From positions 1,123,205,244 to 1,123,269,243 of the forward strand of contig OY856412.1 in assembly GCA_963693085.1 (NCBI GenBank): a stretch of DNA of 64,000 bases, in the 5' to 3' direction. The stretch is from Alisma plantago-aquatica (lineage: Eukaryota; Streptophyta; Magnoliopsida; Alismatales; Alismataceae). Both the position numbers and the translations under genes were made by a program. A model generated the notes under the pieces. It was not told the origin of the DNA. It ran no database searches and worked only from the letters and a program-made list of their open reading frames with translations. Positions 20,341 to 33,700 of this stretch are shown in pieces (positions within the stretch are counted from its first letter, which is position 1; every line of letters begins with the position of its first letter).

Positions 20341-21560
20341 TACTATGTATACTCTTATTTTTGTTTGTATGGTTGTGTATTGCTATGTGCAAGTACACAT
20401 GTGTATAGTTATGTCTCTATTGTGTACATGTGTACCTCTATTTGTACATGTGTACTTCTACCTACATTTTTTTGTATACATGTGTACTACTATGTGTACA
20501 CTTATGTATGTGTATATGTACGTACTACTATACACATATTTATATATCTATGAGTACTATTTTGTGTACAGATGTGTATTTCTATGTGTACTTTTTTGTA
20601 CTGCTATGTGTATACATGTGTATTATTTTGTGTACAAATGTACACTACTGTCTATTGTTGTATACATGTGTACTGATATGTGTACTTATGTGCACTGCTA
20701 TGTGTACACATGTGTACTGTTATGTATTCTTATGTACTCATGTATACTAGCTACTATATCTACAAATGTATATTGTTTTACACACATGTGTACTAGTATG
20801 CTTACTATTTAGTACACATTTGTACTTCTAGTTGTATTGTTGAGTGCAAATGTGCACTTCTATATATATTGTTGTGTACTGCTACATATATACTTGTGTA
20901 CAATTATGTGGACTACTATGTGTATTGTTGTGTAGATATGTGCGGTGATATGTAATTGTTGTGTACTACTATGTGTACACATGTGAACTGCTATGTGTAT
21001 TGTTGTGTACTAATATATGTATTGTTCTGTACACATATATACTATTGTGTATTGTTGTGTACACATATATACTGCTATGTGTACACATGTATTGAGGTGT
21101 CTTTCTATGTGTACGTCTATGTGCACTATTATACACATGTTTACTGTTATGTGTATAGTTGTGTATAGATGTGTACTGCTATGGTGTATACATGTCTACT
21201 TCTATGTGTACAGATGTGTACTACTTTGTATATTGTTGTGTAAACATGTGTACTGCTATGTGTGTTGTTGTGTACTTCTATGTGTATAGTTGTGTTGAGT
21301 GTCATGTGATTATTTTGTACAGATGTGTATTTCCATGTGTACACATGTGTATTGTTGTACGCACGAATGAACTAACATTTGTATTATTCTATACATATAT
21401 GTATGCAATATGTACACATGTGTATTGTTGCGTTGATAAGTATATGGCTGTGTATTTTGTACACATGTGTATTGTTATATGTATAATGTACACATGTATA
21501 CTACTATGTATATATATGCACAATTTGTATATATGTGTACTTGCATGTATGCTATTGTGT
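20341..21560. repeat. Degenerate TG/TA satellite, about 1.2 kb
   Basis: A long run of variants of CTATGTGTACACATGTGTACT with a period of about 20-24 bp, almost wholly alternating purine and pyrimidine. Because it lacks stop codons in several frames, it yields long artificial peptides of repeated Cys, Tyr, Val, Thr and Met in overlapping frames. Units are strongly diverged, so the array is old. Confidence 0.9.
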
Positions 21561-21599
21561 ACACCTTAATGAATACCAAATTGAATCCACTAGATAATG

Positions 21600-22690
21600 T
21601 ATGACATGTTGCTTATGTTGATTTTGTTGTTTTGCATAGCCATTTTCTTGGGCGATCGCGGTAGGTCTTGATGATTAAGGTTTTTAGTCATTCACAAGAG
21701 CAGTGATGGTCGCGTCACCTGTGTGCGACGCGTCATGCTCAGGCCGCCAACCCTATGAGGGTGTGAGGAGCGGTCGACCTTATCCACTACCTTTTGAGAG
21801 ACGTTGCTTGACGTTGTTCCAAATCTTCCCTGAACTGGAGCAACGTGACCTCTATTCGGTTGGTTGGCGATGTGCCCCTAAGCTGCTAGCCTCAATCCCG
21901 TCCTCTTAGTCATTGATAGGGTTAGGTTCTACACCTGTGGAATATAGTTGAGTAGGTGGGAGTTTTACATCCCATCGAGATGTGTGGTGCTATTGCTCAT
22001 CAGAGGGGTTCATCTAGAAGTGATCTGTGTTGATCATTCCACATTCCATACACAAATGACCTTCCCCCTACGACCTTTTCTTTCTATGGCGTAATAGCCA
22101 ACAATGTTCTATATCTCCCGGATCTCATGATCGACTATCCAACAAACTGAGTTTGATCTGCTTTTTCTACCTCCACAACCTCAGTCATCCCCAACTGGCC
22201 TTTTGAGTTGCAGTCATGTTCCTGCCCCGCATACACCCATAGGGTGGGAGGGAATGGAGGTGGAGTGTTGGATTTCTAACGTTCCTTAGGGGTAGTGGAA
22301 GGGAAGTTTTTCTTACCATGTTGGATCTGTCTCCACTCTCTAGTTGCACTTGAGGGACTCTATCTTTAGAGGCTTTTGAAGACTACACTTGCAACCTCTC
22401 AGCCAGGCGTAGCTCTAGAATGAAAGAAGCAGCCAATTTTTCAACATAGAAAAAGAGCAACATGTTTTCTTCATGTTCAGACTCCTCTTTAGTTTTGTGT
22501 CCTTTTTGCAGTCTTCATTCTTGTCGAGGAAAGCCATGAAGAGTTAACATTCTCTCCTTTCATCTCTGTATGGTTCATCTATCCTTGCCTGCACATGTTG
22601 TTGATATCCGTAAGGCACTGGAATACTCTGATATGTGGGATTCCTTGTTTGTCACATTATGAGCTTCTAAACATGGTTATTCGTTTCATG
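21600..22690. other. Unassigned sequence upstream of the reverse-transcriptase pseudogene
   Basis: The frame 21703-21909 has no recognisable domain. The stretch may contain the decayed 5' part of the RT pseudogene that follows, but no motif proves it. Confidence 0.3.
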
Positions 22691-22940
22691 TTTTTACATG
22701 CAACCTTGGTCCAAAGACTGTTCTCACAAGGAAGCAGACGGTTATGATGTTACGATCTCCCTCTCACGTTATCCTAGATTGGACCCACTAAATGTGATTA
22801 CTAGTCTCCCTGCTCCTACCAAGGTTGTATCTCCTGTCTTTGAAAAATGTAACTTGACAGCCCATCAGTGTATTGAGCCGCCACCTCTGCCCATGGTCTA
22901 TCTTGAACTTTATGCCGGTCTTCTTGACCAAATATTCTGA

Positions 22941-25400
22941 GTGGGTGCTCCCACAGTCAAGTGTGTCCCTCTTCTCTGTCATCTCCCTTTTTCTGATACT
23001 TTACGTGTAACTCTCCTTCAGGTTGCTTCATGCCTCTATTTAGTTTATGCTTGGATATGTTTGCTACTAATTCCTCTATGCGTCCTCTATCAGTTCACTC
23101 CTTTGACTACTAATGAGTGTTCTTCTCGCAATTATGCTTCCCTTCAACAACTCAGGATTCTTAAAGCCTTCGAAATCTGGGATTCAGGGCATGATGGTAT
23201 GCAACAACTTCTTATCCGAATTTTACAACACCAACAACTTGTCACTAATTCACCTTCCTTAGATTCAAAAGTCTCTTGTGCCAAGTCTAAGGTCAAAGAT
23301 GGCCAGTTTGCTGCATCTATTCAGATTCTCTCTTCTAGTGGGGTTGCACCTTATGATAATGCAACCCACTTTGATCTCAAGTCAAAGCACCCTCAACTTC
23401 CCCCATCCATACATCAACTAACTTCAGGACTTTCTTCATCCCCACTTCTCCCATCTTGTTGAATGGTTGAAGATGCTACTTTGTCCTCTAATGAAGGAAC
23501 TGTCTCTACACGTGATGGCCTTTGTATACAACATCTTCTTGATGCTATGTGTGGTGCAGATACTGTAGTCAAGGATGGGTTATTGGATGCTATTACAATC
23601 ATTTTCAATTTTTGGCTGGGTGGTCTTTGTCCTATATCTTTGTCTCCTTACATCGGTAGTGCTCTCTGACTCCTTTATTCAAGCTAGACAATGGCATTTG
23701 ACCCATTGCAATTGGGACCATTTGGCTTCGACTTTCTTCAAAGATTGCAAAAAAGGTAGTCATGAAGGATGTTGTCTCATATCTCCAAGATCATCAATTT
23801 GGTGTAGGGATTCTTGGGGGTGTTGAAACTTGGTTGCATGTAGTTACACACCTTGTTCATGACCATCGTCATCTCCACACTCATACATTGGATCTTGTAG
23901 ACTTTTCAAATGCCTTCAATATGGTTGGTAGGTCTACAATTTTGTAAGAAGTCCATCTTTGATGCCCGTTGATTACACGATGGGTTGAGTTTTGTTATTG
24001 CTTACCTTCTCATCTTTACTTGGATAAAGGTGAGCATATTATGTCTACTATTGAATTGCAACAGGGTGATCCGCTTGGATCTCTCCATTTTTCTTTGGCT
24101 CTTCATCCCCTTATTTTGTACCTAAAATATAAATTCCACCTTGACCTATTGGCTTTCTACTTGGATGATGGGATCTCATTTGTGACACTACTGAGGTGTC
24201 TAAGGCCTTATCACTTCTTCAAACTTTGGGTTCCAAAATTGTCCTTCATTTCAATATAGCAAAGATAGATTTTTTTGGGCCTTCTGATGATCCAAGAAGA
24301 GCCCTAGATAGTGGGTTTTCCCTCTTGACATATCACGTCCTACACAGGGGGTGAATCTTCTTGGCGGTCCAGTTTCCCTTGACCCAAGCTTTGCCTTGGA
24401 TTTATTAAGGAAGTGTGTGGCTAAATCTCTTTCTACGATGAACCTCCTGGCTTCACCGAATGATCCATAATGTGAAATTCTTCTCAATGCATGCGTTGGG
24501 ATGCCCAAGTTGATGTTCTCCCTTCTAACAATGACATCAGATTATATTGATTCATCCTTGGATGACTTTGATTGTGGACTCTGACGTGTCTGACATGCAT
24601 CGTAGTGGGTGACAGACAAGGATTTGGTTATCTACAGTGGCATCTAGCCACACTTCCTATGTGTTTGGGAGGGTTGGGCATTTCAACTGCCCATGATGTT
24701 GGAATCTATGCATATGTTTCCTCTGGACTCCACATGAAAAACCTTCAGGATCATATTCTATGAGAGGTTGGTTTTATTTCTACTGACGCCCAATTTGACA
24801 ATGCTCTTGCTACTTTGCGTGATCTACTACATTCTTTTTGTTTGTCCAAGTTGTCTTGTACCCTTTCTGCTAGCCCAAAGGCACTAACTCTTTTGGCAGA
24901 CGCCTACAACAACATGGTCTTCCAACACTTCAAGAGATCTGATTTGTCACATTGACAATAAGTTGTTCTTTCCTCTCTACAAGCAGATCATGCACAAGAT
25001 TTTCTTCTTACTGTACCTATTGATGGTCTTGGATTATCCATGTTACTTGTCGAATATCAATCCATTCTATGTCACCGACTTATGATCCCCCTATATCCTG
25101 GAAATGAGAGATGTCCCCTTTGTCATTCTATAGAGCTTGATTCTTATGGTGACCATATTATACATTGTCGCACCCGTCCAAGATTCAAATTTTGTCATGA
25201 TGTTTTTCAAGATTCCCTCTTTGTTACCATTTCTCGTGTTTGGATAAGTGCTCTTATAGAAGCTCCAGTTGCTTTTCTTAGCACCCAAAAAATGGTTTCT
25301 ATTGTAAGAGACCTGCATACATCCTATTATTTGATTGGTCTAATGGAAAACACACATGTATTGATCTTACATGGGTCTCTCCTTTGACTGGTATTACATC
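22941..25400 (+). pseudogene. Decayed reverse-transcriptase gene of a multicopy plant repeat family (non-LTR type)
   Basis: Plus-strand pieces in order: a helical pre-RT segment (FAASIQILSSSGVAPYDNAT-like, about 23300-23360); DGLCIQHLLDAM (about 23515-23550); FGVGILGGVETWLH (about 23800-23840); the RT block VDFSNAFNMVGR (about 23900-23935); WVEFCYCLPSHLY; QQGDPLGSLHFSLALHPLI; and the catalytic YLDDG (near 24160). Then come GFGYLQWHLATLPMCLGGLG (about 24610-24680) and a Cys/His cluster CPLCHSIELDSYGDHIIHC (about 25110-25170). These match, in order, a plant family of RT-domain proteins often annotated as putative reverse transcriptase. The frame changes at least twice (near 23575 and 23760) and several stops occur. 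No LTR, poly-A tail or target duplication was found. Confidence 0.82.
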
Positions 25401-26121
25401 TGATAACTTCGTGGTAGGTCAATCTTCCTCTAATGCGACCAAAAGAAAAAATCACAAGCATAGGGTAGCGTGTGAAGCAAAGCATCATCATTTCTTTCCT
25501 TTTGCATTTGATGTCTTTAGAGTGTTAGTTGGCGATTCCGTCTCTCTCCTATGATGCATTCAACATATCACCAATAAGAATAAAATATTACCGTCATCAT
25601 CTTCCTCTGATTTTGTTTTTAGATCTGTGAGTTTTGCCATACAAAAAGAATTGTCAGCTCAATTTGTAGCATGCGCCTTTGTGAAGATGTTTATGTAAGA
25701 TTTGATATGTCACTTTGACTTCATAATATTAAAAGTCATTGGGAATACAAACCTATCATATTCCTTTGATAAGGGTGTAATGAGGAAGAAATATCCTATG
25801 ACTAATATATATGGTGTTCCACTATATCTTAAAATTAATGGACACAATCCAAACGGTGTGTTAGATCAATTCAATTTTTTTATTTCTTTTGTTTATATAT
25901 CTGTTTACTACAGGTCTCACGTACTACAAGAGCCTCTATACCTATCTACAGGTATAACCCCAAGGGCACGACCTGGGGCAACATTGTCTGGGCCAACTCA
26001 GATTTCAACTGGCTCCAATTGGATTCCACAACCTACTGTCAAATCTCTTCGGCGTCAGTATGGTTGTTGGTCAGGCACAACCAGGATGCATTCCTGCTAC
26101 ACATCTTCCACCACGATCCTC
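25401..26121. other. Unassigned AT-rich sequence
   Basis: The frame 25702-26172 has no recognisable domain and runs into the MITE that follows. Nothing else is supported. Confidence 0.4.
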
Positions 26122-26124
26122 TAT

Positions 26125-26478
26125 GGGCTCGTTTGGTTTGCTGTAAACGGTCGTAAAGGATTGTACTTCTAGCTCCATCTGCTGAAATTTTTGTTTTGCT
26201 TTACTGAAGCTGGCAAAATTGGAAAATGTTGCATCCATGGTCTCTAATAAAATGTTACATTTTGGCACCCATTTCAAATGTGTCGGGCGCCCTGATCCGG
26301 ATGGCCTTGCGTGCATACTATGTCTATCATCACACGTTGTTCGCTACTTCCGTCCATATCATCCAAGCTTAAATTGTTATTCTGATGTATTTCTGAAAGT
26401 CAGGGCTTCGCTAGACTTGGATTCTAATAAAGCAGGATTGATAGTGATCCATCTGAATCCCTCAATCCAAACATGCCC
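26125..26478. mobile_element. Tourist-like MITE, 354 bp
   Basis: The left end GGGCTCGTTTGGTTTGCTG and the inverse of the right end (GGGCATGTTTGGATTGAGG) form imperfect inverted repeats. A 3-bp TAT duplication flanks it (26122-26124 and 26479-26481). The ends resemble those of the MITE at 17491. Frames on both strands (26071-26316, 26219-26497) overlap it and are not genes. Confidence 0.7.
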
Positions 26479-26731
26479 TATATGGGTATCGACTTGAACA
26501 ACCAGCATTACCAAAATGTTACCAACCCAAAAACCTACACCAACCATACCTCTGCGAGTGGGTGATGTAGGACTACAACTTTGTGAACCTAACAGGAGAA
26601 GACATCAACTCGTTGACGTTCTAAGTCCCATGCATAATGCCAATTTTTCTAAATGCTAATACTGCAACAACAAAATATGTATAAACCATTCGGTAAAAAT
26701 GACTGCGGCTAACCAAATCTTGCTAGATTTA

Positions 26732-27838
26732 GGTTGCATTTGGTACGTGATGACAAAACACATGGTAATGGTGATGGTGACAGTGATAGTGATAGTGATA
26801 ATGACGGTAATGGTGGAATTGATAAAAAATGTTGTTTGGTAACACCTGCATAGTGATGGTGAAAAAGACTGACAAATATTTAAAAAGTGTTATTTGTTAC
26901 ATGGTTACAGTGATGGGGATAGAGAACTAATTTTATACAAAATACCTCATATAAATTTAAATTATATTTATTAAACACCCCATAAATGAAAATTTCTTAT
27001 GGCATGAATAACACAAATATTCTATCATCAAATTTTAGTATGCAAAAAAAATTGACGGGAAACGTCATCTTGGAGAAAAAAGATTGTGGTGGGAAATTTC
27101 TGTTGAAGGAGAAAAGAATTTGACGGGAAACTTTGTCTTGCAGGAAAAAATATTTAGTGGAAAACTTTATCCTGGGGGAACAAAGGTGTGGCACAGATTT
27201 TTTTTTGGAAGGAAAAAATTTGACAAAAAACTTTATTTTGTAAGAAAAAGGATTTAGTGGGAAACTTTATCTTGGAGGGAAAATGGTATGGCGGGAAACA
27301 TTGTCCTAGAGGGAAAAAAGGTGTCATGGAGGAAAAAGGTGTGGCAGAAAATTTGGTCTCGGAGGGAGAAAACTTGTCTTAGAGAGAAACATTATAATGG
27401 GAATTTTTTCTGTTAGAAGAGAGATTTTTAATGATAAATAATATTTTTAGTTGATAATGAGTACATTAACAAACAAAAAATAAGGAAATTTTTTTATTCA
27501 AAAAAAGATATAGATATTATTTAGAGTAAAATATGTTTTGGGGAAGTCAAAATTTGTTGACGGGAATAAATCTTAGAGGAAGACATGTGACATAGGGAGG
27601 GAAGGAAAAATATAGTAGAATTTTTCTTTGTACATATGTCCATAAATTAATGGAGACTTAAAAAGAACCTTTTTACCATCATTCACCATGCTTTTACATG
27701 GAGACAAATATAGGCCAATAAGTCACCATGGATTCACCATAGAAAAATTCCCTATCACTATCACCATGCGTACCAAAATATATTTTTATTTCGTCATCAG
27801 TCCCTATCACCATGATTCACTATGTACCAAACACAACC
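26732..27838. mobile_element. Tourist/Harbinger-like non-autonomous element, 1.1 kb
   Basis: The left end GGTTGCATTTGGTACGTGATG and the inverse of the right end (GGTTGTGTTTGGTACATAGTG) form inverted repeats of about 21 bp. A TTA duplication flanks it (26729-26731 and 27839-27841). Inside there is a GTGATAGTGATAGTGATAATG stretch near the left end with related ATCACTATCACCATG near the right end. A degenerate GGGAAA-rich tandem array lies at 27050-27400. No transposase is encoded. Confidence 0.82.
27050..27400. repeat. Degenerate tandem array inside the 1.1-kb Tourist-like element
   Basis: About eight to ten diverged units of roughly 30-40 bp on the pattern GGGAAACTTTATCTTGGAGG followed by an A-rich stretch and GTGGC/TTGAC. 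Confidence 0.75.
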
Positions 27839-28465
27839 TTAGTCATTTCCGCTAACCATTTAAACCTTTTTCTCATTCAGACCAGTGTAGAGGTGTTACA
27901 CCAAACATTTTTCTACCATTAATGCATCGTTTGGCAACACAATTGGCGAGCCAACGCTCTGGTATGGTTAGATAAATCACCACATGATTTTTGTCCGGTG
28001 AAAAAAAGTGACCACGCTGCTCAGCACTAAAATAATTGCACCGTTTTACCAAACATAGCATAAGTATACTCATGTATCGTGAGTCCTGATTATTTAAATG
28101 GCCACCGTCTTACACATAAAAGTAAAATAAACATTTAAAGTTGAGAAATAAGAGTCCGTGATATTAGGAGTGGAAAGCCGAGACAAAAATGCCGGGAGAA
28201 ATGAAGAGTTAGAGATGGAATACAAAGAGAAACATGATTGTAACAGTCAAAGATAACGCGATGGGTGTGGGAAGCATGTTTGATTCGCATCTGTAGTGTC
28301 TTCACCTGATTGGCCATCCATAAATATACTTTGTCTTGGTGATTAACATCCATCTTTTATCTATTAATCATCCGAGACCCAACAATCCCTCTAGCGTTTA
28401 CTACGTGAACAATGTAATATATAAACCACCGTTAGAAGAGGAGGTAATGCTGGCTTATCATTTGT

Positions 28466-28534
28466 TCCTATCATTTGTTCGCCGACAATGCAGCGGGGGA
28501 GGGGGGGGGGGTCCTATCATTTGTTCGCCGACAA
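28466..28534. repeat. 23-bp direct repeat flanking a G-tract
   Basis: TCCTATCATTTGTTCGCCGACAA occurs at 28466-28488 and again at 28512-28534. They are separated by a short spacer ending in GGGGGA and a run of eleven G (28501-28511). A third partial copy (ATCATTTGTTC) lies just upstream. Confidence 0.9.
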
Positions 28535-29272
28535 AAATATTAACTAATACTTATTGAACATGAGTTCAACTAAATTTTGGACCATGATATAATACAACAC
28601 AAATGAAACATAGAGACACTGGGAAACAATCTATCAATAGTGATGTTACACTATATTTCAATATGCATTACTATATATATTGTTATGTATGCATTACTAT
28701 GTGCGTGGATGTATATTTGTAAAAGCATAACTATTTCACTTGAGAACCGATATTAATTGTTCAAATTGTATATTTTGCCACAATATACATTAAAAACATT
28801 GACTCACATAACAACGCAAAAAATTACACATGACACAAAAGAGAATTGAAAAAAAAATACATGTCACTTTTAGTTACTAGCTGTTTTAGAAATTGTAGTC
28901 TGAAAAATGTATGCGTGATTTTACATTGGATGTACATAACAATACATAAAAGTACACTGAATAATATACATCCAAACATATCATCATTGGCATATAGTGA
29001 ATCGTTATAAATAGTTAAGAAACCATTGTGGGCTCCGATTGAGGTTTTATGGGTCGAAACATTGTGATATACAATATATTGTGTATTTTCTTCCTAATTA
29101 TAACATTTTTTTTGCTTCTTCAATTTTTATAAATTTAATATTCAACTATGAAAATGATACATGGTGCTTTTGGTTAGTCAATATTGGAAGTTATTATGGA
29201 ATAAGAGAAAAAATTATCATAGGTCGGTCTCACCCAGTTTACATTTTTGGATTCGCCACTGACAACCAGCAT
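28535..29272. other. Unassigned AT-rich sequence
   Basis: No domain or element end is supported. The frame 29039-29293 is not recognised. Confidence 0.4.
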
Positions 29273-32200
29273 TGTAGCAACCTGCCACACTAAACGAGAT
29301 TGCTCAAAACTAAAACATACAACAACTACTAAACAACTACATAACCAGAAATGAGGGTAAATTAAAATCAATAAATACATTATCATCATGTTCAAAAACA
29401 TTTGCATAAAGGCCCATCAATTTACATCACATCACATACCATATCAGGTAATTACGTGTGTATCCAGTGGCATCAACCATAACCTGTATACAAAAGAGAT
29501 GTCTCAGATATATGTGTCATATAAAAACATAGTTACACTTGCCAAAACTCGAGTCGTTATACATATCATCTAGAAAACATCCCATGCCTGGACCTGAGAG
29601 TACATGGATGACTCTAGGACTCTACTAACTACTACCCAACCTTCTTCTACTACTGCTCTCCAAGCTACTTTTCCTCAGGACCATGATTCTGATGACATCA
29701 CTGATGACCACCTAAAAAGATGTAGTGACCCACGAGGTGAGGGTTTTCAACCAATGTGAGTCATATTTAACACTAAATATAACAACTAAGTAGTATAAGG
29801 AACAAGGCAAGGATTTTCAACCAATGTGAGTCCTATTTAACCCTAAACATATATACTACACGTCTGGATTATATTTTTATTAAGCCATGAGGAGTTTGAG
29901 GTATACCACTTAGATTCCAACTAACAACTGCTAAGTCGAAATCAGTGCCATATAAGATCTAGGAGAATTAGACTCCTAAGATCTCATCCGCCCTTGGTCA
30001 ATACGACTCATCCGTAGTGACATATAGTTCAACTATAAAACAGTCTAGTCCGCCTTGGTATATAGGTCATGGAACTAGCAACTAGGGTATACAAACCTTA
30101 TCATCCAACGTACCATTGCACCTATCCTCTATCTCATCACATATACTAAAAACCTGAGATACGACCACAGTCGTTCTCCTACCGAGATCCGACCACAACC
30201 ATCCTCCATAACCTTGGGATCAGGATGACAAGGACACACAGTCTCACACACCCCACATACTTAACAATATGTGCTCTGAGTTTATCTTAATAATACTCAT
30301 TTCACCATCCAGCAAGTCCTAACACTGGAATCGATCTATGGTAGAAGGCACTACATGATTAGGGCTTAACTTGATTAGTTAATGCCAATTGGGTGAGTTA
30401 AGACTGTACCATTCAAGTTACATATGAACCCTAAAAGAGTTCTACAAAAATATGGGTAGATTGCAACTTTAGAAGATATAAAATGTATGAGATATAATGT
30501 TTATCACATCATCACATGGTATTAGTTCCTTGCCTTACATGAGATCATACTCATCATCATACCATCACTTGATCAAATCCTTATCACATAATGAAGAGGT
30601 TAACACCTCATTAGAGGCTCAACCAGGCCCAAAGGTCATTAAGACCATCACATCATTCCCTATAAGAGCATCATTATCTTTCCATACCTCATCAAGGCTC
30701 ATCAAACCATCATCATACATGTGGAACATATAAGATCAATCATAATATCCCATTTAAGAGCCATGATGTTCATATAACAAAAAATTAGAGTAACATAAAC
30801 ATAAAGAAAGAAAGTATTCCACTATCATGCTAATCACACAAGAAGCTATGTATCACTGTCACTTACTTGTATTAGGGATAGGTTCCCTGAGAATAGTTGA
30901 ATTAACATTACCAACCCGCACTTTACAAAAACCTTAGGTTTGTTATTCAGTTGAGGCTAAAGGTAAGATTATTAGATCATGTGTAACCAAACACCCACGA
31001 AGAAGGGTTACTTAATAAGAACACCATTAATCATAGACCAGGAAGCATAGCTTCCATGGGTAGAATTCCTCATCGACCACATAACATAGAAGCCACTTTG
31101 GCGACCATAGAAATTAAGGTACACCACTTTGGCGACCGACGTTAGCCACCTTCAGTGACCACTAGGGGTAGGCACCATTAGTGAACACTAGGTTTAGATG
31201 CCATTAGAGATGTTGGTGACCACTAGGGTTAGGGTTACATCAACCACCGCTATGGTTGAGTTACATTGGAGACCTATGAAGACATAAAACATAGGTGACC
31301 GATCATGGAGATCAAACCTATCGACCACAAGGAGATCAAATTTAGAGACCATCATGGAATCAACATCTTGGCGACCACTAACATCAAAATTCTTAGTGAC
31401 CACATAAATTAAAAAACCATGGAGATCAAACCTAGAGCAAAACTTGGTGACCAAACATGGTTTAACAACATAGAAACCACTATGACCAAAAACACATTAA
31501 CCACAAGAGAGAGAAATCTTGGTGACCATGGAGAGGCTAAAATCTCATCAAACACAAGGATATCAAATAGGTTGATTACCACCAAGAATCTGACGTCATC
31601 AAGTTACATTCTTAAGTAAGATATCAGTTCTAAATCTCGAATTAGCAACCATCATTTTAGAGAGAAAAATCATCATTTCCACGAGCATGCAAGGACCAAA
31701 ACTTTCATCATCAAGTAAGGTTTGTGCATAAGGGTTTAGGGTTCATCGAAGAAGATTTATCTACTCAAGATAACCATTAAAGAATAAATCCTAGGTAAAG
31801 GATATTATCTTTCTACTTATAATCACATTTTAGGGTAAGATTATGCACATACAAGGTGAGTGTAATCAATAATCAGGGAGAAAGCTAAACAACTCACCTT
31901 TGAGAAGATGAAGCAACACCAAACAAAAAGGTAGCTCAAAGAAGAGGGGAAAGAAACCCTATCTTGAGCACTCCTCTCGGCCAAGCTAGCTTCTCCTCCG
32001 ACAAGGAAGCAAACCCTAGGTCAATAAATCAATAAAGAGATGTTCTTCAAGCTCTAACTCAAGCTCCATCGTAGACACCATGGGTTCGGTCAAGAAGAGA
32101 AAGAAGAAGGTAAGAAAGTAAAGAAAATGAAGAAAAAGAAGGAGATCTCACTTACCAAGACCAAGAATAAGAGAAAGATAGCACCAAACAATCATAACAA

Positions 32201-33657
32201 GGGTAGATATAAACTCTAGGCACACATGCAAGCAAGGTCGAACTCCTTCTTCAACCTTGAGATCTTCCTTCACCACCATGCAAGAGGGGACGGGCTCCAA
32301 AATACAAAGGCATAAGAGAGAGGAAGCTAGGTGTGTAAAGAGATTGTTTGCATGCAAAGAGAGAGGTATATGTTGCTTGGTGTGGGAGAGAAGGAAAGGG
32401 GGTTAGGTGTCAAGCTAAGCATGCCATGTTTCCAAGGTATCTCACCCATGAAATCGAGGACACTCGGAACCACCCCCCGCCATGACCAGCTGGGTTGTTG
32501 AGGTTGGAGGTCAACAAAAGTGGAACATGATGAAAACAAAGGTTGTGCTCAGCCTCAAGATACCTTGGTAGAGGTAGGCACACCAAAACGAGGCGACGAG
32601 ATAAACAAGGGGTCAATATTGATGACAAAATCCAAAACAAGAATAAAAGAGGGGAAAAAGAGGGATACATTGATTACCATTCTTTGAGGCCAAAAGGTCC
32701 TTCCTAAAGCTTACTTGGGGATCTCGAAATCCCATCCAAACTGAAATAGGGGTCGTGAAGGCCATGGCACCAAATGTGGACCTCCACCGATGGCTGGAGC
32801 AAAGTGGATTTGGGGTTCAAACATGCGAGCAAGTTGGGGGATATCGGGCAATAGGAAATAGTTGTTCAGGGTCTTAAGACAATGTATAGACAATTATAAA
32901 TAGGTGTGATGCCCTAGTGTGGCATGGAGTCCCAACTGTAGGCGGAACAAGGGACGAAGATAGGGCATCTTGTCGACCGGGGGCCCTGGATCATGAAATC
33001 CCATTGCATTTGGGATCAGGTGGATTGGGAGGATATGTAGATGGTAAAAACTATAAAAGTGTGAGACGAAACTAATATGAGAGAGAGATAGATTCAGAAA
33101 GAAGAAGTTCTAGACTGTTGAGTCTAGGAAATGCCAAACTCGGGTGTGGGAAACAATCTCCCCACATACGAATGAGTCCATGTCCCAGTCCGACCTAAAG
33201 TGGACTAAAGGACTGTGACACATTAAAAAAAGGAACTTAGGGTTTAACAAAAATATAAATCAAATATTTGATTGATTTCTCAATTAAACCATATAAAATT
33301 CCTTATATTTATTTGAAGGGTCAAATGCAACCCTATTGACTCCAAATTTGAATCACAAGCTAATTAGGACCTCTAGAATCCCCTTATCCAATTAGATTTA
33401 GGTTTTCATTAACTTTTGTTCATCAACCTCATATAGGTCCCTATTTTAATGAATCTATTATTAAAAGGTGACATTAATGAAATTATCCTTTCTTTTATGA
33501 GTTGTTTGAGACAAAATTTGAGGTTAGGAGAATATTTCATTATATATGGGACTTAGATGTCACAATACATTCTATTTGTTAGATAAAATCATAAGTTTGC
33601 AAATTAGGGTTTTGAATTAATGATCATTAACAAGTCTAAGATTTTGAGGATGTTGCA
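29273..33657 (-). repeat. Downstream (3') LTR of element D, or LTR-like block
   Basis: The high-coordinate 1.2 kb (about 32455-33657) is a direct repeat of about 37718-38912 at roughly 90% identity by eye, ending TGTTGCA (minus strand TGCAACATCC). The lower part shows only family-level likeness to the LTRs of element A: GGACCTGAGAGTACA near 29592 and CCACCTAAAA...CCCACG...GGTGAG near 29715, compare 43124 and 43272. The low-coordinate end is placed at TGTAGCAACC by analogy and is uncertain. The internal 31.07-31.56 kb stretch repeats GACCAC/AACCTAG phrases. No genes; the small frames are noise. Confidence 0.6.
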
Positions 33658-33700
33658 ATTCTACCCACATTTAATAAATTTCATCCTCAAAATTTTCTTA
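33658..33700 (-). other. Polypurine-tract region of element D
   Basis: On the minus strand, just before the LTR start TGCAACATCC, lies TTTGAGGATGAAATTTATTA followed by ATGTGGGTAGAAT. This is the pattern commonly seen before the 3' LTR of plant Ty3/gypsy elements. Confidence 0.55.

Noticed and set aside
20315..21569. Cys/Tyr/Val-rich proteins in overlapping frames
   Set aside because: Produced by the degenerate TG/TA satellite; equally long frames exist in other registers.
27924..28060. Possible small MITE (GCATCGTTTGGCAACAC against the inverse of the right end)
   Set aside because: Only about 12 of 17 terminal bases agree and no target duplication fits.
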